Shown here: positions 22,719-35,470 of the stretch, piece after piece
Layout: every line of letters starts with the position of its first letter
Numbering within the stretch: position 1 is the first letter of the stretch
Assembly: GCA_965153455.1 (NCBI GenBank)
Contig: OZ234501.1
Span: 9,610,001-9,674,000 of the forward strand
Direction: 5' to 3'
DNA length: 64,000 bases
Origin: Sphagnum compactum
Taxonomy: Eukaryota; Bryophyta; Sphagnopsida; Sphagnales
Position numbers and translations under genes: made by a program
The notes under the pieces: model-generated
The model's input: the letters and a program-made list of their open reading frames with translations, nothing else
Database searches by the model: none
Told to the model about the DNA's origin: nothing

Positions 22719-23495
22719 GGTCAAAACCTGTAACTAGGAGCCAAAAGGATTATTTTGAAAAAGGATTACAAGTTTTTTTCCCCAAAAGTAACTTTTACAT
22801 GCAAATGAATTTTTGAATGAAATTTTTTGTAACTTGTTCTAAAAATTATTTAAAATTTCCCCAATGCACCACTTTTTTTTTTGTCAATCATTATTGAATA
22901 AATATGAAATTTAAAAAGTGTGCAAAATCTTTTAAAATTTAATGTTTCATCTTGAAAAATGATCAAAATTTAAAGTCATCACCAAAAATTACATTTTCAT
23001 ATTCTTTAGTTTTGCTATATTTTAAGCTATAACTTTTCTTAATACATCATGTACATTATACCCCATTTATACAAGGATTCTTGAAGTTTTGAAATTGTAA
23101 AGCAATTTTAAAAAAATCTTTGAATTTTTAAAGTTTTAGAATTTCACATTTTAAAAGTTATGAGTGTTCTTTGAGTGTGGCTAATATGTTCTTATCATTT
23201 ATATATTTTTCAATAGAATTTTTAATTATTATATGAGTCATTTTGATAGTCCTTTGCAAAATTGACTCCATTTGATGTAAAAGGTGTACATTTTCAAATG
23301 TTCTAAATTGAAACCAAAAATTAAAATTGATCAAATGAATTTTTAGTTTAAGTTTTTAAACATTCATATAAGAAAAAAAAACTAATTTTCCATGATTACC
23401 ATGGTTTTAAATGATAATAAAAAAAAATGTTTGATTTTAATTGATTATGTCTAACATCTAATGCCTTTTTTGGCTATTTGTTACATGTTTTAACC
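22719..23495. mobile_element. TIR element, family B copy 1
   Basis: The left end GGTCAAAACCTGTAACTAGG pairs with the reverse complement of the right end, GGTTAAAACATGTAAC. The interior (CAACTTGTTNTAAAA, TTCCCCAATG, then ATGTACATTATACCCCATTT) is closely related to 41,049-41,826 and 43,085-43,859. No coding capacity. Ends are accurate to a few bases; no clear target duplication. Confidence 0.65.
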
Positions 23496-23879
23496 TTGGG
23501 GTTTTATAATTTAATAATGGTTTGGTGAGTCATCACCAATTAGTCATGGTTTCAATTAATGTGCATGATTCAAACATGACTAGACTAGATAGTAAACAAT
23601 GGTGCATCTACCATTTAGTTAGGGACCTCTTATGGTTTTATGTTGTGAGGGAAACAAAATAGTGCATTTGCCACAAAATGAATACGGCTTGATTTATATA
23701 TGACGGTAAAATCATATTCTAGAAACAATAGTAACCACCTTGTTATTTTATTGAATAATTATGGTTTGTTGACAAGGTAGGTCAATACCATGTGGTTTAC
23801 ATAAAAACAAATTCGTTGCTGAGAAAATAGTGGTGAAATTTATGAAAGGTGTAGACCATTTTTAGTGCCTTCATTGCCA
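23496..23879. other. No gene seen
   Basis: AT-rich spacer between the family B element and the truncated end of Gypsy copy 2. Confidence 0.5.
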
Positions 23880-25027
23880 TCATGGTGCAATTTCATTTCG
23901 CGGAACTCAGCAACCTTGATGTATAGGTGATAAGCTAATCACACTTACCGTCCAGATTTTGGGCCAACGTTGCTCCTACTGCTAAGTTGGAGGCATCCAT
24001 GTGTACATGAAATTCCTTCTCCCAATTTGGAACAATTAAAATTGGAGCCTCCACATATTTGTGTTTGATTGTCTCCCATGCTTCTTGGCTCTTCTTTCAT
24101 GTCCAAATGAACTATTTTGATTTGCGCATTAATTTTATGATTAGTGCCATAATGAAAACAAATCCTTTTACAAAACATCAGTAAAATTGGGCCAAGCCAT
24201 TGAAAACTTGGATGTCATGAGGGTTCTTGGGCACGGGCATTTTTACAATTGCTTCTACTTTCTTTGAATCCGGTAGCTTCCCCTCTTTGGAAACAATAAA
24301 CCTTGATATCATCCTCGAAAATACCATAAAGGCACATCTTTCTGGGTTAAGGCTTATCCCATATTCCTAGCATTTCTCAAAGCATCACCGTAATTTGGAC
24401 AAATGAATGTCCAAATCATTGGAGATTGTTAAGTCATCCAAAAAGACATCCAAGTGCTTGTTCCATTGGTTCGATGAATCTAGGTGCCAATAATTTGTTA
24501 AGGTCTTGTTTGACGACCATCACATAGTTGGGGTTCATATAATAGTGCACTTGGTGTGAAGGAAGAATTGTGGTGTCAAGTTCAATTTTGTGCTCCACAA
24601 TGTGAAGTGGAATACCCCTAAGCTCCTTGTTCAACTTGAAGTGTTTTGGGTCTTTTATTGTCCCCATGTTAATTTTTCTGATTTGAATTTCTTAAGATAG
24701 ATTCCACTTTGCAATTCGAAGGGTCTTTTCTTTCTCCATGGCTAGTGTCTCATCCACCATTATTGTCCTTGGTTCATGCTTGAATGGATTTGTGGCCGTT
24801 TACCATTTGATCAGGTTGTGTGATTATTCCAATGGAGAATAAATCCAACTCAAATGCTAGTAAAATCTCTTCTTCCTCATCTATTCTCTTTCCATGAAGT
24901 TGTAACTAACTACCGTCTAGGATTCTTGATGTTGCCACTCAAATATTTGGAGACTGAAACTATTTTGACAGCACTATTACTTTCAATGGTCACTATATTG
25001 GTCCTCCAATCATGAATCACTTTGGTG
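23880..25027 (-). pseudogene. Gypsy copy 2: protease end, deleted reverse transcriptase, RNase H start
   Basis: Read on the minus strand from 25,027 downward: the last part of the retropepsin domain (KVIHDWRTN), a linker, the RT N-terminus (HKIELDTTILPSHQVHYYMN, then VMVVKQDLNKLLA and FIEPMEQ), then the catalytic loop (HLDVFLDDLT) and the thumb region (GISLNPERCAFMV, then DSKKVEAIVKMPVP), and finally the RNase H start (ILIVPNWEKEFHVHMDAS). Between FIEPMEQ and HLDVFLDD the whole RT palm segment is missing and the frame changes, so an internal deletion occurred near 24,455. Coding fades at about 23,880; no integrase or LTR follows. The protein half before the CACTA insertion is at 26,383 upward. 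Confidence 0.8.
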
Positions 25028-26382
25028 CATTAGTAAATAAAGCATTGTTTGCAACTAAATTTTAGTCGCAAGTGACACAATGATTAAAAATCAACATAGT
25101 AACAAGCAACAAATTATAGACGACCAATAGTTGCAGACGACAAATGAAATATTTTTTCGTAGAATACGAGTATGGAAATTTTATACATATCCAAGGATGA
25201 ATTATTGCGACTACACTTGCAACTACACTTGCAATTATAGTGCACACCAGTATGTTCACATGTAGTAGCCTAAAAATGTGACATGTGGCATCATTTGGAT
25301 TTCTTGGAATATTTAAATATATATATTTTTTCAACCATCCAATTAAAGCAACTAGATAGTGCCATGTGGCAACTTAAGATTGCCCTATAATCATTTAAGG
25401 TTAGTTTAGGGTTGGACCACTTATGATAGGCCACCTGGCACCTAGGTTAGGCTTAAGTTAAGGGCCTAGGTTAGGCACCTCTAGCCTAGTTAGGTGCCTA
25501 AGGTACCTAGCCTAGTTTTGGGCTAGGCCATTTACAATAGGTCACGTGGCACCTAGGTTAAGCCTAGGACACTTAGCCATAGGTCTAGCCTAGGTAGGTA
25601 GGTAAGTAGGTCTAGGTCTAGGTCTAGGGGTGATTAGCTCCTCCCATATGGCAATTGAAAAAATTGAATGTGTTTACTCCACGAAACAAATTCCTACTTA
25701 TATAGTTTGTAAACTTGAAAGGGAAAACAAACAATATGGATAAAATTTTAGTTGTAGCCTAGTCGCATAGTTGTAGCCTAGTTGCAACTATTCCCTAGCA
25801 CATACTATTACATAGCTTACCTACTAAGTAACATAAATTCTTACTAGGTACCAATTTAGATAATATTTATTTTAAATACCATATATTTAAATAGCCTATA
25901 CATAATTATTTATTTTAAATACCTATTTAAATAGTCTTTAAATAATGATTTATAATTAAATAACCTATTAGGTAGCTAGTGGGTATGTAGGTATATATGT
26001 ATGTAGGTACCTAGTAAATAGTACATAGGTAGGTAGGTATTTAGTAGGTAAGTATATACATATAGGTATGTATATACTTTTAAATAGTCTATATGTGTAG
26101 TTATTAGGTAGCATACTTACTTTATGCAACTATAATGTGACTACTTTGGTTGCATTTGCAACTAAACGTATATACAATATTGTAAAAAATACAAAGACAT
26201 CATGAAAAATCAACCTATTGAAATGATAAAATAAATCACAGTTGCAGCTAGTTGAAAGGAAGACCAAAATCCATCCAAATTTGAAAAATAGTCACATAGG
26301 CAACCATTCATAGTTATAGGTGACATTTAGTTGCACATAGTCGCACAAGGAATGGTTGCAAATGACAAGATTTCTACTAGTG
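25028..26382. mobile_element. CACTA-2, non-autonomous CACTA element
   Basis: The right end read on the minus strand is CACTAGTAGAAATCTTGTC. The left end is CATTAGTAAATAAAGC. Perfect GTG target duplications lie at 25,025-25,027 and 26,383-26,385. TTGCAACTAA-type subterminal repeats occur at both ends (25,050-25,130 and 26,150-26,360). The interior holds CCTAGG-rich (25,430-25,625) and TAGG-rich (25,976-26,110) tracts and no transposase. It sits inside the Gypsy protease gene, whose frame is restored when the element and one GTG are ignored, so the insertion is clean. Confidence 0.85.
25430..25627. repeat. CCTAGG/TAGG-rich tract
   Basis: Dense CCTAGG, TAGGT and GGTCTAG motifs, many locally palindromic, inside CACTA-2. 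Confidence 0.75.
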
Positions 26383-28590
26383 GTGTTCCATAGCCATGGG
26401 TGTCTTAACATCATTGAGTAGGTTGGGTCTACCACCTTGTTGTTCATGACCATGAAGGTAACTATGTATGGTATCCCATAAATTCATATCCTAATCTTGG
26501 GTATTATGCCCAATGGTTTATTGAATGAAATCACCCATTTGTTTTTGAATGGAACTAGTTGTGGTGGTGGTAACCTTAATTTCCACTTTAATCCATCGGT
26601 TATGGCATTTACCCCGACCCTCCATCCAAAAGGATGTTGTTTACCATGTTCTTTCCAACATGCACCACGATTATTGCCATTTGATGGTCCACAATTGTTG
26701 TACCAACAATGATGATAGGCTTGGAAGTATTACCTTCACCTTGGGCAAACTACTTACTAGCAACAATCAAGTAATTGTTCAGATTTAGTGCTTATTTCAG
26801 CAATTGGCCAATGGTGATGATAATCTTATTCTCCAATATTTATTGTCTTATTTCTTCCTTGACTTCCGAAGCTATTAAAATGGGCAGTACCTCAAGATGT
26901 TCCATAAAAAATAGTAACCCTGCCCATTTAGTGGACCAAGATGGGTTTGGGGCAGTAGTTACTTCATGTTGTAACTCCTGGGATTTTTTTTCTTTTGGAC
27001 AGTCTTTACCATCAGCTACTTAAATTTCTCCTCTTCTTGTCAATCTTGGGGTTCTTTCCCTTTGAGTGATTCCCTTTCCTAAAAGGCTACCTCCTTAGGT
27101 GCCTTACTTCTAGTTGTGACAACCATTACCATGTTGACAGTAGCCTCCTCATTCTTCTTCTCATTAAGGCCCCCCGTAGATTTATCATCTTGCATCTTAT
27201 TCTTTACCATCTCCTAGATTTTCTCCTTCCACGAGCAATAGTGGAAGCATGTCCTTGTTGCCCACAAGTATAACAAGTAAAAATGCTACTAATGGTAGTA
27301 TCACCCTATGGTTTTTTTCTCCTCCATTCCCTTGCTTATTTGTTGGGCTACCATTTCATTAACTATTACCCCTTCTTTGTTTTTTGGGTTATTAGGGTTC
27401 CAAAAGCATTTCTTTTCTTGATGATTGGTTTTTTTGCAATATTGGCACTCCTTCTCCCTTGATTTGCTTGTATTTGCTATGGGTTTCTCCACCTTCTTCT
27501 TTTCCCTTTTCATCATTGGGTATACGTTTAAAATGACCCGGTTACCATCAACGTTAGTGGAGCTCTCCTCATAGATCATTGCTAACTCTAAATGCTAAAT
27601 TAATGTATGTCATTCCATATCGATAGTAGCCACTCAAAGGTAAAGCAATAGACTAGCCTTAAAAAATGCATTTAATAGTTGGTCATCAATTGGGTGCTTA
27701 AAGGAATTGGCCAAAGTAAATATTCATTCGTAATATTCCTCTACCCTTTCATTCAAATTATGTTTGATTGTTTGCAAGTGCATGTAAACTTGATCATCCA
27801 TTTGAACCTTGAGGTACCGTCTATAGAAAGTTTCAGCAAACTTGCTAAAAGTACACTTTGGATGGATATTCACAAAGTTGTCCCCCCAAGTTGAAGATGT
27901 GTCCCACAATGTCCATGGGAAGTAAGCAATTTTTGTACCTTCTTGGGTGACACCATTGACTTTTATGTGTGTCTAGGTTTAAATTCTTGGTATATTTTGG
28001 ATAGTTCAAGAGCTTCCTACCACCATCAAAATTTCCAACTACTACCATCACTGGTGGCATAATTGGGTACCATGGAAGGTAGGGGTTCCAGTTAGGTGGC
28101 ATCCTTTTCCATCCTAGAAGTACTAGTGGGACTAGAGGTTGACCTTTTTTATTGTCTTCTCCCTCGTATAAATCTAATGAAGAGTTGGAGGATTCTTTAG
28201 GTGGATCCCCCCCCTTACCCTCGATAGAGGAAGGCCTTCTAAATTGTTGTTTTGATGAAGCTCCCCGGCTAGATACATGGGAGGTGGAATGTTGTGACAC
28301 CCACCCTTATTTGCCGCCTAGTCCAGCTTTATTGAAATCTATTTTCTCCATGGGTGCTACCTCAAGTAATTAGTTCTTGATGGTAGGGTAATAGCTTGGG
28401 AGAATGGCACTTGAAATCTTGGCATTTTAGGGTACATGGTTGGCCCCATTCCATACATTTGGGGTACCCATCTTGGACCTCCAATGGTGGAGGGTATGTG
28501 ACCGAACAGTAGGTCACCCTGATAGTGTGAACACAACAGATTTTTTAGGGTTTCATTTTTTGTTTTATTGTTTTCATTAGCTGTCACCTT
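26383..28590 (-). pseudogene. Gypsy copy 2: gag and protease N-terminal part
   Basis: The minus strand from an ATG at 28,587 reads gag: a Pro/Gly/Met-rich N-terminus (GPTMYPKMPRFQVPF), a retrotransposon-gag domain near 27,724-27,909 (WGDNFVNIHPKCTFSKFAET, then FYRRYLKVQMDDQVYMHL), and a CCHC zinc knuckle CQYCKKTNHQEKKC at about 27,450, followed by the protease region (GIPYIVTFMVMNNKVVDP, then HPWLWN next to the CACTA insertion). Frameshifts and stops separate the blocks. Capsid and nucleocapsid domains are in normal Ty3/Gypsy order. No LTR or primer-binding site was recognised upstream of the gag ATG. Confidence 0.8.
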
Positions 28591-29640
28591 TTTGCACGCT
28601 TACGGCGGAAACTTATCCTATTGCTGCTACAAGGAATGCATGGGTAGGCAACCTTGTTTGTTTGTATGTTATGGAGAATAGGTGCCGAGCCGAACGATGG
28701 ATGGTGGAGGGAGCAACTGCATTGAAAAAGGTTTGAGGAATGGACGGGAGGAGGTAAGGATAAAAGGGAGATAGAAGGAGAAAGGCAGCAGGTTCTTTCT
28801 GGGATGCAATTTCTTGTTATGTGCAATTTTTTAGACTATTAGGCTAAGTGTTGCTGAACTCCACTGCGTCGATGACTTAACAGAGTAGTAGTAGTTAGAA
28901 GAAGGAATAACCTATGAGGGGTTGATGCTTGAGGGATGATGACAAAATAAGGGGTCTGAGTTGTAGAACTGAATGGCATATAGAAGTCTAGCTGCATTTG
29001 GGAGGGTCTACTTTTGTTGCAGTACCTTGAATTTGTGTTGTAAAATAACTGTCAGGGTAGGTGCCAAAAACCTCAAAAGGGGTATCCTCAGGTTGGGTAG
29101 ACTAAAAGGAACAAGGTCAAGAATAGAGAAAGCTTGAAGAGAAAAATCTATAGTGTACTCTTGCATCAATGTTTGTCTCCTTGACTGGTTCTAAGTGAAC
29201 CTGGTGTCTGCTATTCATAATCATGTTTAGAATATTGAATTCAAGGGTCTGCAAGGTTAAAATTTACATATGAAAGAATTAGTGTTATGTTGCATTGTTG
29301 CATTAGATGGGAAAGTGTTTAGCAACTCATACGGACTGAATGAACCTTGAAGGTTCTGACCTCAAAGCCATACCTCGAATAGATTATGGAGTTTTAGTGT
29401 AATGAATAGTTGTTAATTTGCCAGTGGGACATAGCCAATAGGAAAAGTGCAAATGAAGATACATACAGATGTGCCAGGATGGGTTCTATACGAATAAGCA
29501 GACACCAGTAATTGATCTCCTTGACTGTAGCATACCACAAGTCAAGTAATGTGATTTGTTGTAGGATTCTCGAGATTCAGACTTTGTTGGATGCTTTTAT
29601 ATGCCATTGTATTTGTTCTTTTTTCATACTCCCTTTTCTT
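28591..29640. other. Spacer between two Gypsy gag remnants
   Basis: The base composition differs from the flanking gag sequences and there is no coding pattern. It may contain the untranslated leader or LTR of Gypsy copy 2, or an unrelated insertion. I found no LTR ends. Confidence 0.35.
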
Positions 29641-30240
29641 TTAGGTTATAAGTAGACCAACCCATGGCACTTGGAATGTTATAGGGGTTATTTCCTGGGG
29701 TTTTTTTTAGGTATGGGTTGCTTCTAAAATGGGCACCTTTACCGTCCTCCTATCTTTTTATATATATATTTGAATATAGCTCATTTCCATGTCTTTTCCC
29801 AAATCATTAGTCTGATTTTTCTAGTTGGGTACCCCTCTATCATCCAAAATTGAAGGATGGTAGTGATATTATCCTATTGTTTAATGTTTTACCTCCTCGC
29901 ACAACTTGCACCATAATGGTGGGGTTTTGTCCATATATTCCCCTTTTGCTATTGGGTGGTAGTAATCATCCCCCCCCCCTTCACTCCAAACATTACCCAT
30001 GAGCTGAAAAGGTTGGAATATGTGAGAATTGTTTGATCTTTCTTTATAAGGGTAAGTAGTGGCTATACCCACATTTGATGGTCCAAAGGAAGGTAGTACA
30101 TACAACTACCTTATTTGAATCTTGTGAAGATGGCGATTGTGATGGTTCTTGGTAGTGTGGAGGATGAAAAGGCAAACCCATACTTGGGTGGTACCACTAG
30201 TCCAACCACCCCAAGGAATGGTTAAAAAACCAAAAGTGGC
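29640..30240 (-). pseudogene. Gag zinc-finger region of a different Gypsy family
   Basis: The minus strand carries SHIFQPFQLMGNVWSEGG, then PPLWCKLCEEVKH and, after a stop, further sequence with DDRGVPN. A WCxxCxxxKH motif followed by a GVPN-type linker resembles the gag/pol junction of plant Gypsy elements distinct from copy 2, which has a CCHC of the form CQYCKKTNHQ. Several stops make it non-functional. The family reading is from memory and moderate in confidence. Confidence 0.45.
30186..30205 (+). repeat. Lone end of the GGTACC-palindrome TIR family
   Basis: CTTGGGTGGTACCACTAG here equals the terminal inverted repeat of the element at 45,071-45,745. No partner end was found nearby. Confidence 0.5.
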
Positions 30241-33200
30241 CAAACTGTTTTCTTAAGCCCTTTCCTTTAGATGTCTTCACAACTATAAATTGTTTTTTTT
30301 CTCATGTTTATCCGTTGGGTTGATTTATTCAATTAAAATTTTAATATACAACAAATTCAATTAATTTTTTAATATACACAACAACAAATTATCGATTTTT
30401 TGACCTGTCAAAGAACCAACTACTATACTTTTTTATTACAATTGTAACTATTTAGTCACAAAATCATTATATAGTTGCAAAGGCCATTGAAATGTCATGT
30501 GATGTCATGGTTTTGCAATTATAGTTAGTATGACAACTAATGGGTTTTTTTGGATAGATATATTATTATTTTTGAAATTATAATAATATTCTTTAGATAA
30601 TTAAAATTAGTTAATTAAAAATACCTTGACTTTTGCAACTAAAATGACAACTTCTAGTTTCACAACATGATGTTGTGGCATTCCACGTGCAATTACAACG
30701 CCAAAACATGTCTTTTATGACTTGTCTTATTTGACTACAATGGGAGAAATGACTAAAAAATGGCATGCAATTTAAAAAACGACTAAAAAAAAAATTATAA
30801 TTGAATATGACTAGTTGCAAAAGACATGTTTTGGCATTGTACATAATAAATACTTGATTATTAGTCAACATGATGACTCATACACTATTTTGGATAAAAT
30901 GAAGCATTTATTAGTCGATCATTATGTTAAAGATGATGTCCAATCCCTCAATGTAGCTCTTTGTATCAAGATGCAAGTTCAAAAACTTTACCTTCACTAC
31001 AACAAATCCTATCTTTTGAACCAGACACAAATATGACTATTATTTTTTTCAACTACATTTATAATTACTTAGTCATAAAAATCATTAAATATTGGTAAAA
31101 AACATCAAGAAGCCACATGGCATCATGGTTTTGCAATTGGAATCAATATGACAACTTGTTGGTTTTTTTGGTAAATTATCATATTATTTTCAATTTTTGT
31201 TCATTAGTTATTTAGTTATAAAAACCATCCACCTTTGCGACAAATAATGACTCAATTTCCCATTCTGATGAGATGGCATGGTATATGCCAATAAAATGAT
31301 GTGGTCCTATTTGTCAACATCATGATTCATGTCAATGATTTGATGAATTAATCTCATTTATTAGTTAGTTACAGATATTGTTGTTTTTTGCAATTAATAA
31401 CAATTCGATCTTCCATGTGATGATGACATGGCATGCCATTTGGCAACAATGTGTCACAAATTTTCATGGCAATCATGGCAATCCATGATTTTTTATGACA
31501 CCATAAGTTTTTGTGTGTCTTGAATTTATGGCACCAACATTTGTCATGGCATGCCATAATTGTTTGTGTGCCATGATATTTTTGAAGTCATGAATTCACA
31601 TGCATGTGTATGTATACTAAACAATCTATTGTTAACTTGTAATTATGACTATAATATTAATAGTCATTTTGAAGAAGGTGACACATAACTCTTTGACTTT
31701 TTAATTACTTAACACACTAACTTAGGTTAACATACCTATTAAATTAACCTATTTCATAATATAGGCTACCTTATAAGTTACTTAATTAAACATAAAAAAT
31801 TTACTATATTTAATATGTTTAAATATACCTAGAATAAATTACCCTACTAATAGGTTAACTTAAGTAAGGTTGCCTAGGTTCCTTGTTTTGGGTTGGCACC
31901 TAAGTAATATGAATAATAGCATGAAGGTATGTACACAAAGCTTGGTAGAATTTGATGCATAAAGACTTAATAATCATGTGCTTTCAATCCTTTTAACTTG
32001 CTTGTGTCCATATGAATTGTTTTCTTGAAGGTACTTCAATATCCAATGATGAACTTTGAGTCCTTCTATGATATGCATGAAATTTTTCTTTTTTCCAACT
32101 CCAAGACTTATGGTGTAGCTAGCACAATGAGTTCCCTTTTTTTCTTTCTTTGCAATTGGCCACAATTCACTTCAAATATTTATGTCCTTCCTATCCTTCA
32201 TGTCTTTTTGCATTGATATAATATCACCTCTTCAAACATGATATTCATCACAAGTTCAATAAGAATTTTCTTGCAATGCATGACATTTAATGTATGTCAT
32301 ATAAAGAGATTTTTATTTGTACAATATAAATAGTGTCACAGATGGCAATGCCATGGGGTTCATTCATTTGAGTGTTCATCCATGATTTGTAATGAACTTG
32401 TATTTAATTCCTAGTTTAGTGTCAATTCACTCTCAATTACCTTCAAGTTAAGTTGTAATTCACTTCTAGTTCATTTTTAGTTCACTTCCAGTGAACTTTT
32501 AGTTAACTCTCATTTCACTATTAATTCACTTCCAGTTCACTTCTAATTGGGTAGATGCAAGCTACGGTGGCTCAATATTAGTAGAAATTACACTCGCTAC
32601 AAGTCCATACAAGATTTTTTTAAATGATTCAAATGGACATGTTTATTACTTAGAAAAATGCTATTATTTTAATCTTTTAATAATACATGTTCAATCACCT
32701 ACAAACCTTCCCAAATCTATGTGAAAACTTGTATTTAATGTAGTTGATATCATTTTGAAATTTGAAAGTCCTAAAAGGAAAACTCACAAAATCCATAAGA
32801 ATAATGCCCCATCTAAAATTTTCAAAAATAATGTTCTTAGAACAAAGAAATTGAAAAATAAACAAAAATTGCAACTCATATGGACTTATGAAAATATGGT
32901 CAAATTTTAACCATTCAAAAGTCCCTAACTATCAAATGGTTAAGGTTTATAAAAAAAAGATTCCTCATATGAGTTTATCACTATTTTAAATAACTAAATA
33001 TTAAATAATTAATTCACATATTTATTTATCATATAATCATTAGTTTAAGTGTATAACTTACATAATGAAAAACAAACACAAAACTTGTGGGAATTTTTTT
33101 TATTGTTGAAATTCAATTTGCAATTAAGGAACAACTAAAAATTTAACTTATATGTTTTTTTAAAATCCTAAATTATAGACTATATAAAGAAGGCATGTTT

Positions 33201-33598
33201 TATTATGTTCTCACATTTTGGGATGGATTTAAAAAAACTTAACCTTAAAAATAAAACATAAAATAAAAATAAAATGTTTTCATGGCTATTTTTTAGTTCA
33301 TTTAGGCTTGTGCTTTCCTACCTATTTACTTATGTAGGTAAGTAAATAGGTCCTAAGACCTACCAACCTATTTACCTATTGTTATGTTTGACCTACCTAA
33401 GTACTAAAATAAATATTTTTAAATAATTTTTTTTCCAAAATACAATCATTATGCAAGTGGCAATTTTTTAATTGTGCCACGTTTCATAATCTTAGACCAT
33501 CATTAACAATCATAATGGACAATGTAGATCAATATTTCAAAAAGAAAATAATTTTTATGTCCAAAAATCTACAAATAAGGTAAGGTAATAAAAGTCAA
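30241..33598. other. CACTA-derived AT-rich region
   Basis: A CACTA-type start, CACTACAACAAATCCTATC, lies at 30,995, and a more decayed version of the same end (CACAACAACAAATTATCG) at about 30,377. Both are followed by similar sequence (TAGTCATAAAAATCATTA and related). TTGCAACT-type repeats and a TAGG/CCTACC tract (33,310-33,410) are present. I could not pair either start with a right end and target duplication, so the element limits remain open. No genes. Confidence 0.45.
30694..30841. repeat. Inverted repeat, 23-bp arms
   Basis: Arms at 30,694-30,716 and 30,819-30,841 contain GCCAAAACATGTCTTTT and its reverse complement, with one mismatch over 23 bp. They probably belong to the surrounding CACTA-derived DNA. 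Confidence 0.7.
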
Positions 33599-34119
33599 CA
33601 CTACAACGAATCTTATCCATTCCAACCCATTGGTTTACGACTTGTGTCCAAATCAACCATTTTTGCAACTTTAGATATGACCGTCTTTTGTGGCACTTGG
33701 TAAAAAGGATTGGTAGTCGCATAAATGACTATAAAGTGGTTTGTAATTGCATATGCAATTTATACTTGTGACTAATGTCAATTTGGATGAAAATGAAAAT
33801 GAAAAATACTCTTATATCATCCATTTTTAATGGCATCTCAAAATAGATGAAAATGTAATTGTTTCTATGATTTGAAAGGTGGTTCAAAGGCCATTGGACA
33901 CCACATGGCATCTTTTCAACTTGATTTGCGACTATAAATTTTAGTTGCAAATGTGCATGTAATTAAATGTGAAAAAAATGAGTTGGCCAATGGAATTGCT
34001 GGATTTAATGGTCTAATTGTTTTCCCTTAACTTTCTTCAATGAACTAGCCATTAAATGTGTAGTAAGGTTTGGTGGGTTTATGAAAATTTCAAAAGACCC
34101 ATGGCAATTAATGATAGAA

Positions 34120-34560
34120 ATAGGGTTAGGTAGTAGGTAATATGTATGTGGCTACGTAATAGGTAGTAGGTAATAGGTAGTATGTAAATAGGTTAATTAA
34201 TAATGGGTACTTCATTGTGTTGAATGAAATAATATTGTGTTTAATGTATTTAATTAAGCTAGGTAATTAATCAATTGCTAAATCATAAAGTGGAAAGTAA
34301 TAAGTAGTAGGCAATATGTATGGGACTAAGTAGTAGGTATTTAATCATGTTGATATGTGATAATGTTTTTGTATTATTTAATTAATTAAACTATGTAATT
34401 TATTTATTAAATAGGTTAATGTTTAGGTAGTAAGTGTAATTAATTAATTAGGTAGGTTATGCAATTAATATATTACATAGGCAATAAGTAGGATAGGTAG
34501 TAGGTAGTAAATAACAAGTAGGTCTTATGTATGGGGGTTAAGTAATAAGTATTTATCATG
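34120..34560. repeat. TAGGTAGT-type degenerate tracts
   Basis: Clusters of TAGGTAGTAGGTAAT and related motifs are separated by AATTAATT-rich DNA inside CACTA-3. Confidence 0.7.
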
Positions 34561-35419
34561 TTGATATATGTGATTTTTTTGAATTAATTACTATATTTAG
34601 TAGGCAATGTGATTTATTTATTGAATAGGCTAGGTAGTAAGAGCAATTTATGACCCATTTAATATCATACATTTAAATTATAGTTTTTTCGTAAAATTAT
34701 GATCTATTATAAGCAAAATTGATATATAATGTCTTAAATTAAATAGAGGTTTGAGATGTGAAAAAATATAATTTATTTTTACACAAAATTTGTATCATAA
34801 TTTTAAGTAAAACTTAGGATATTATATGTGCAAATGGAATAAAATTTATAATTCCATAAAATCAATTAATTATATGGCATTAATTAATTTGAAAATTAAA
34901 ATTATTATTAAAATTATTATTTTATATCAGGAATAATATAGTTAATAAAAATTTTATTATATTTTTATTATAATTTATTTATAAATATTATATGTGAATA
35001 AATTATGTGTCAAACAATTTAATTAAATTCTATTGGTAAAATTATGATATACCAAAAGAAAAATTGTATAATATAATTTTTAGAATCAAATGAAGGTTTA
35101 AGATCTGAAATTTATTTATGTATTTATTATTTTATCCATTTATAAATCATGTGATTATTATTTTTTTGTTTCCACAGAACAGTCATTGAAATTGTATTGA
35201 ATTATGAAATTCAAATATATATTTTTTCAAATCAATCTATAAGAGGGAAAAAAAAATGTTTATGCATATTATTGGAAAAAATTTAAGTTTGAACTTTAAT
35301 CTTGGGATTTGGACAAAATCATTATAAGTTATCAAACTTCAAAAATGATGTTTTGTGTAATGTTTTGAATGAAGTAGGTTAAATAAAATGCATATTATTT
35401 TTTTTGCCATAACAAGTGG

Positions 35420-35470
35420 GGTGGCTTGGTGGTAATGGAGTTGATATACATCCTTGGGGTTCAAAGATCA
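35420..35470 (+). other. tRNA-like SINE head (possible)
   Basis: A-box-like TGGCTTGGTGGTAATGG (35,422-35,438) is followed by B-box-like GGGTTCAAAGATC (35,457-35,469). The other arms of a tRNA do not pair. Confidence 0.3.
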
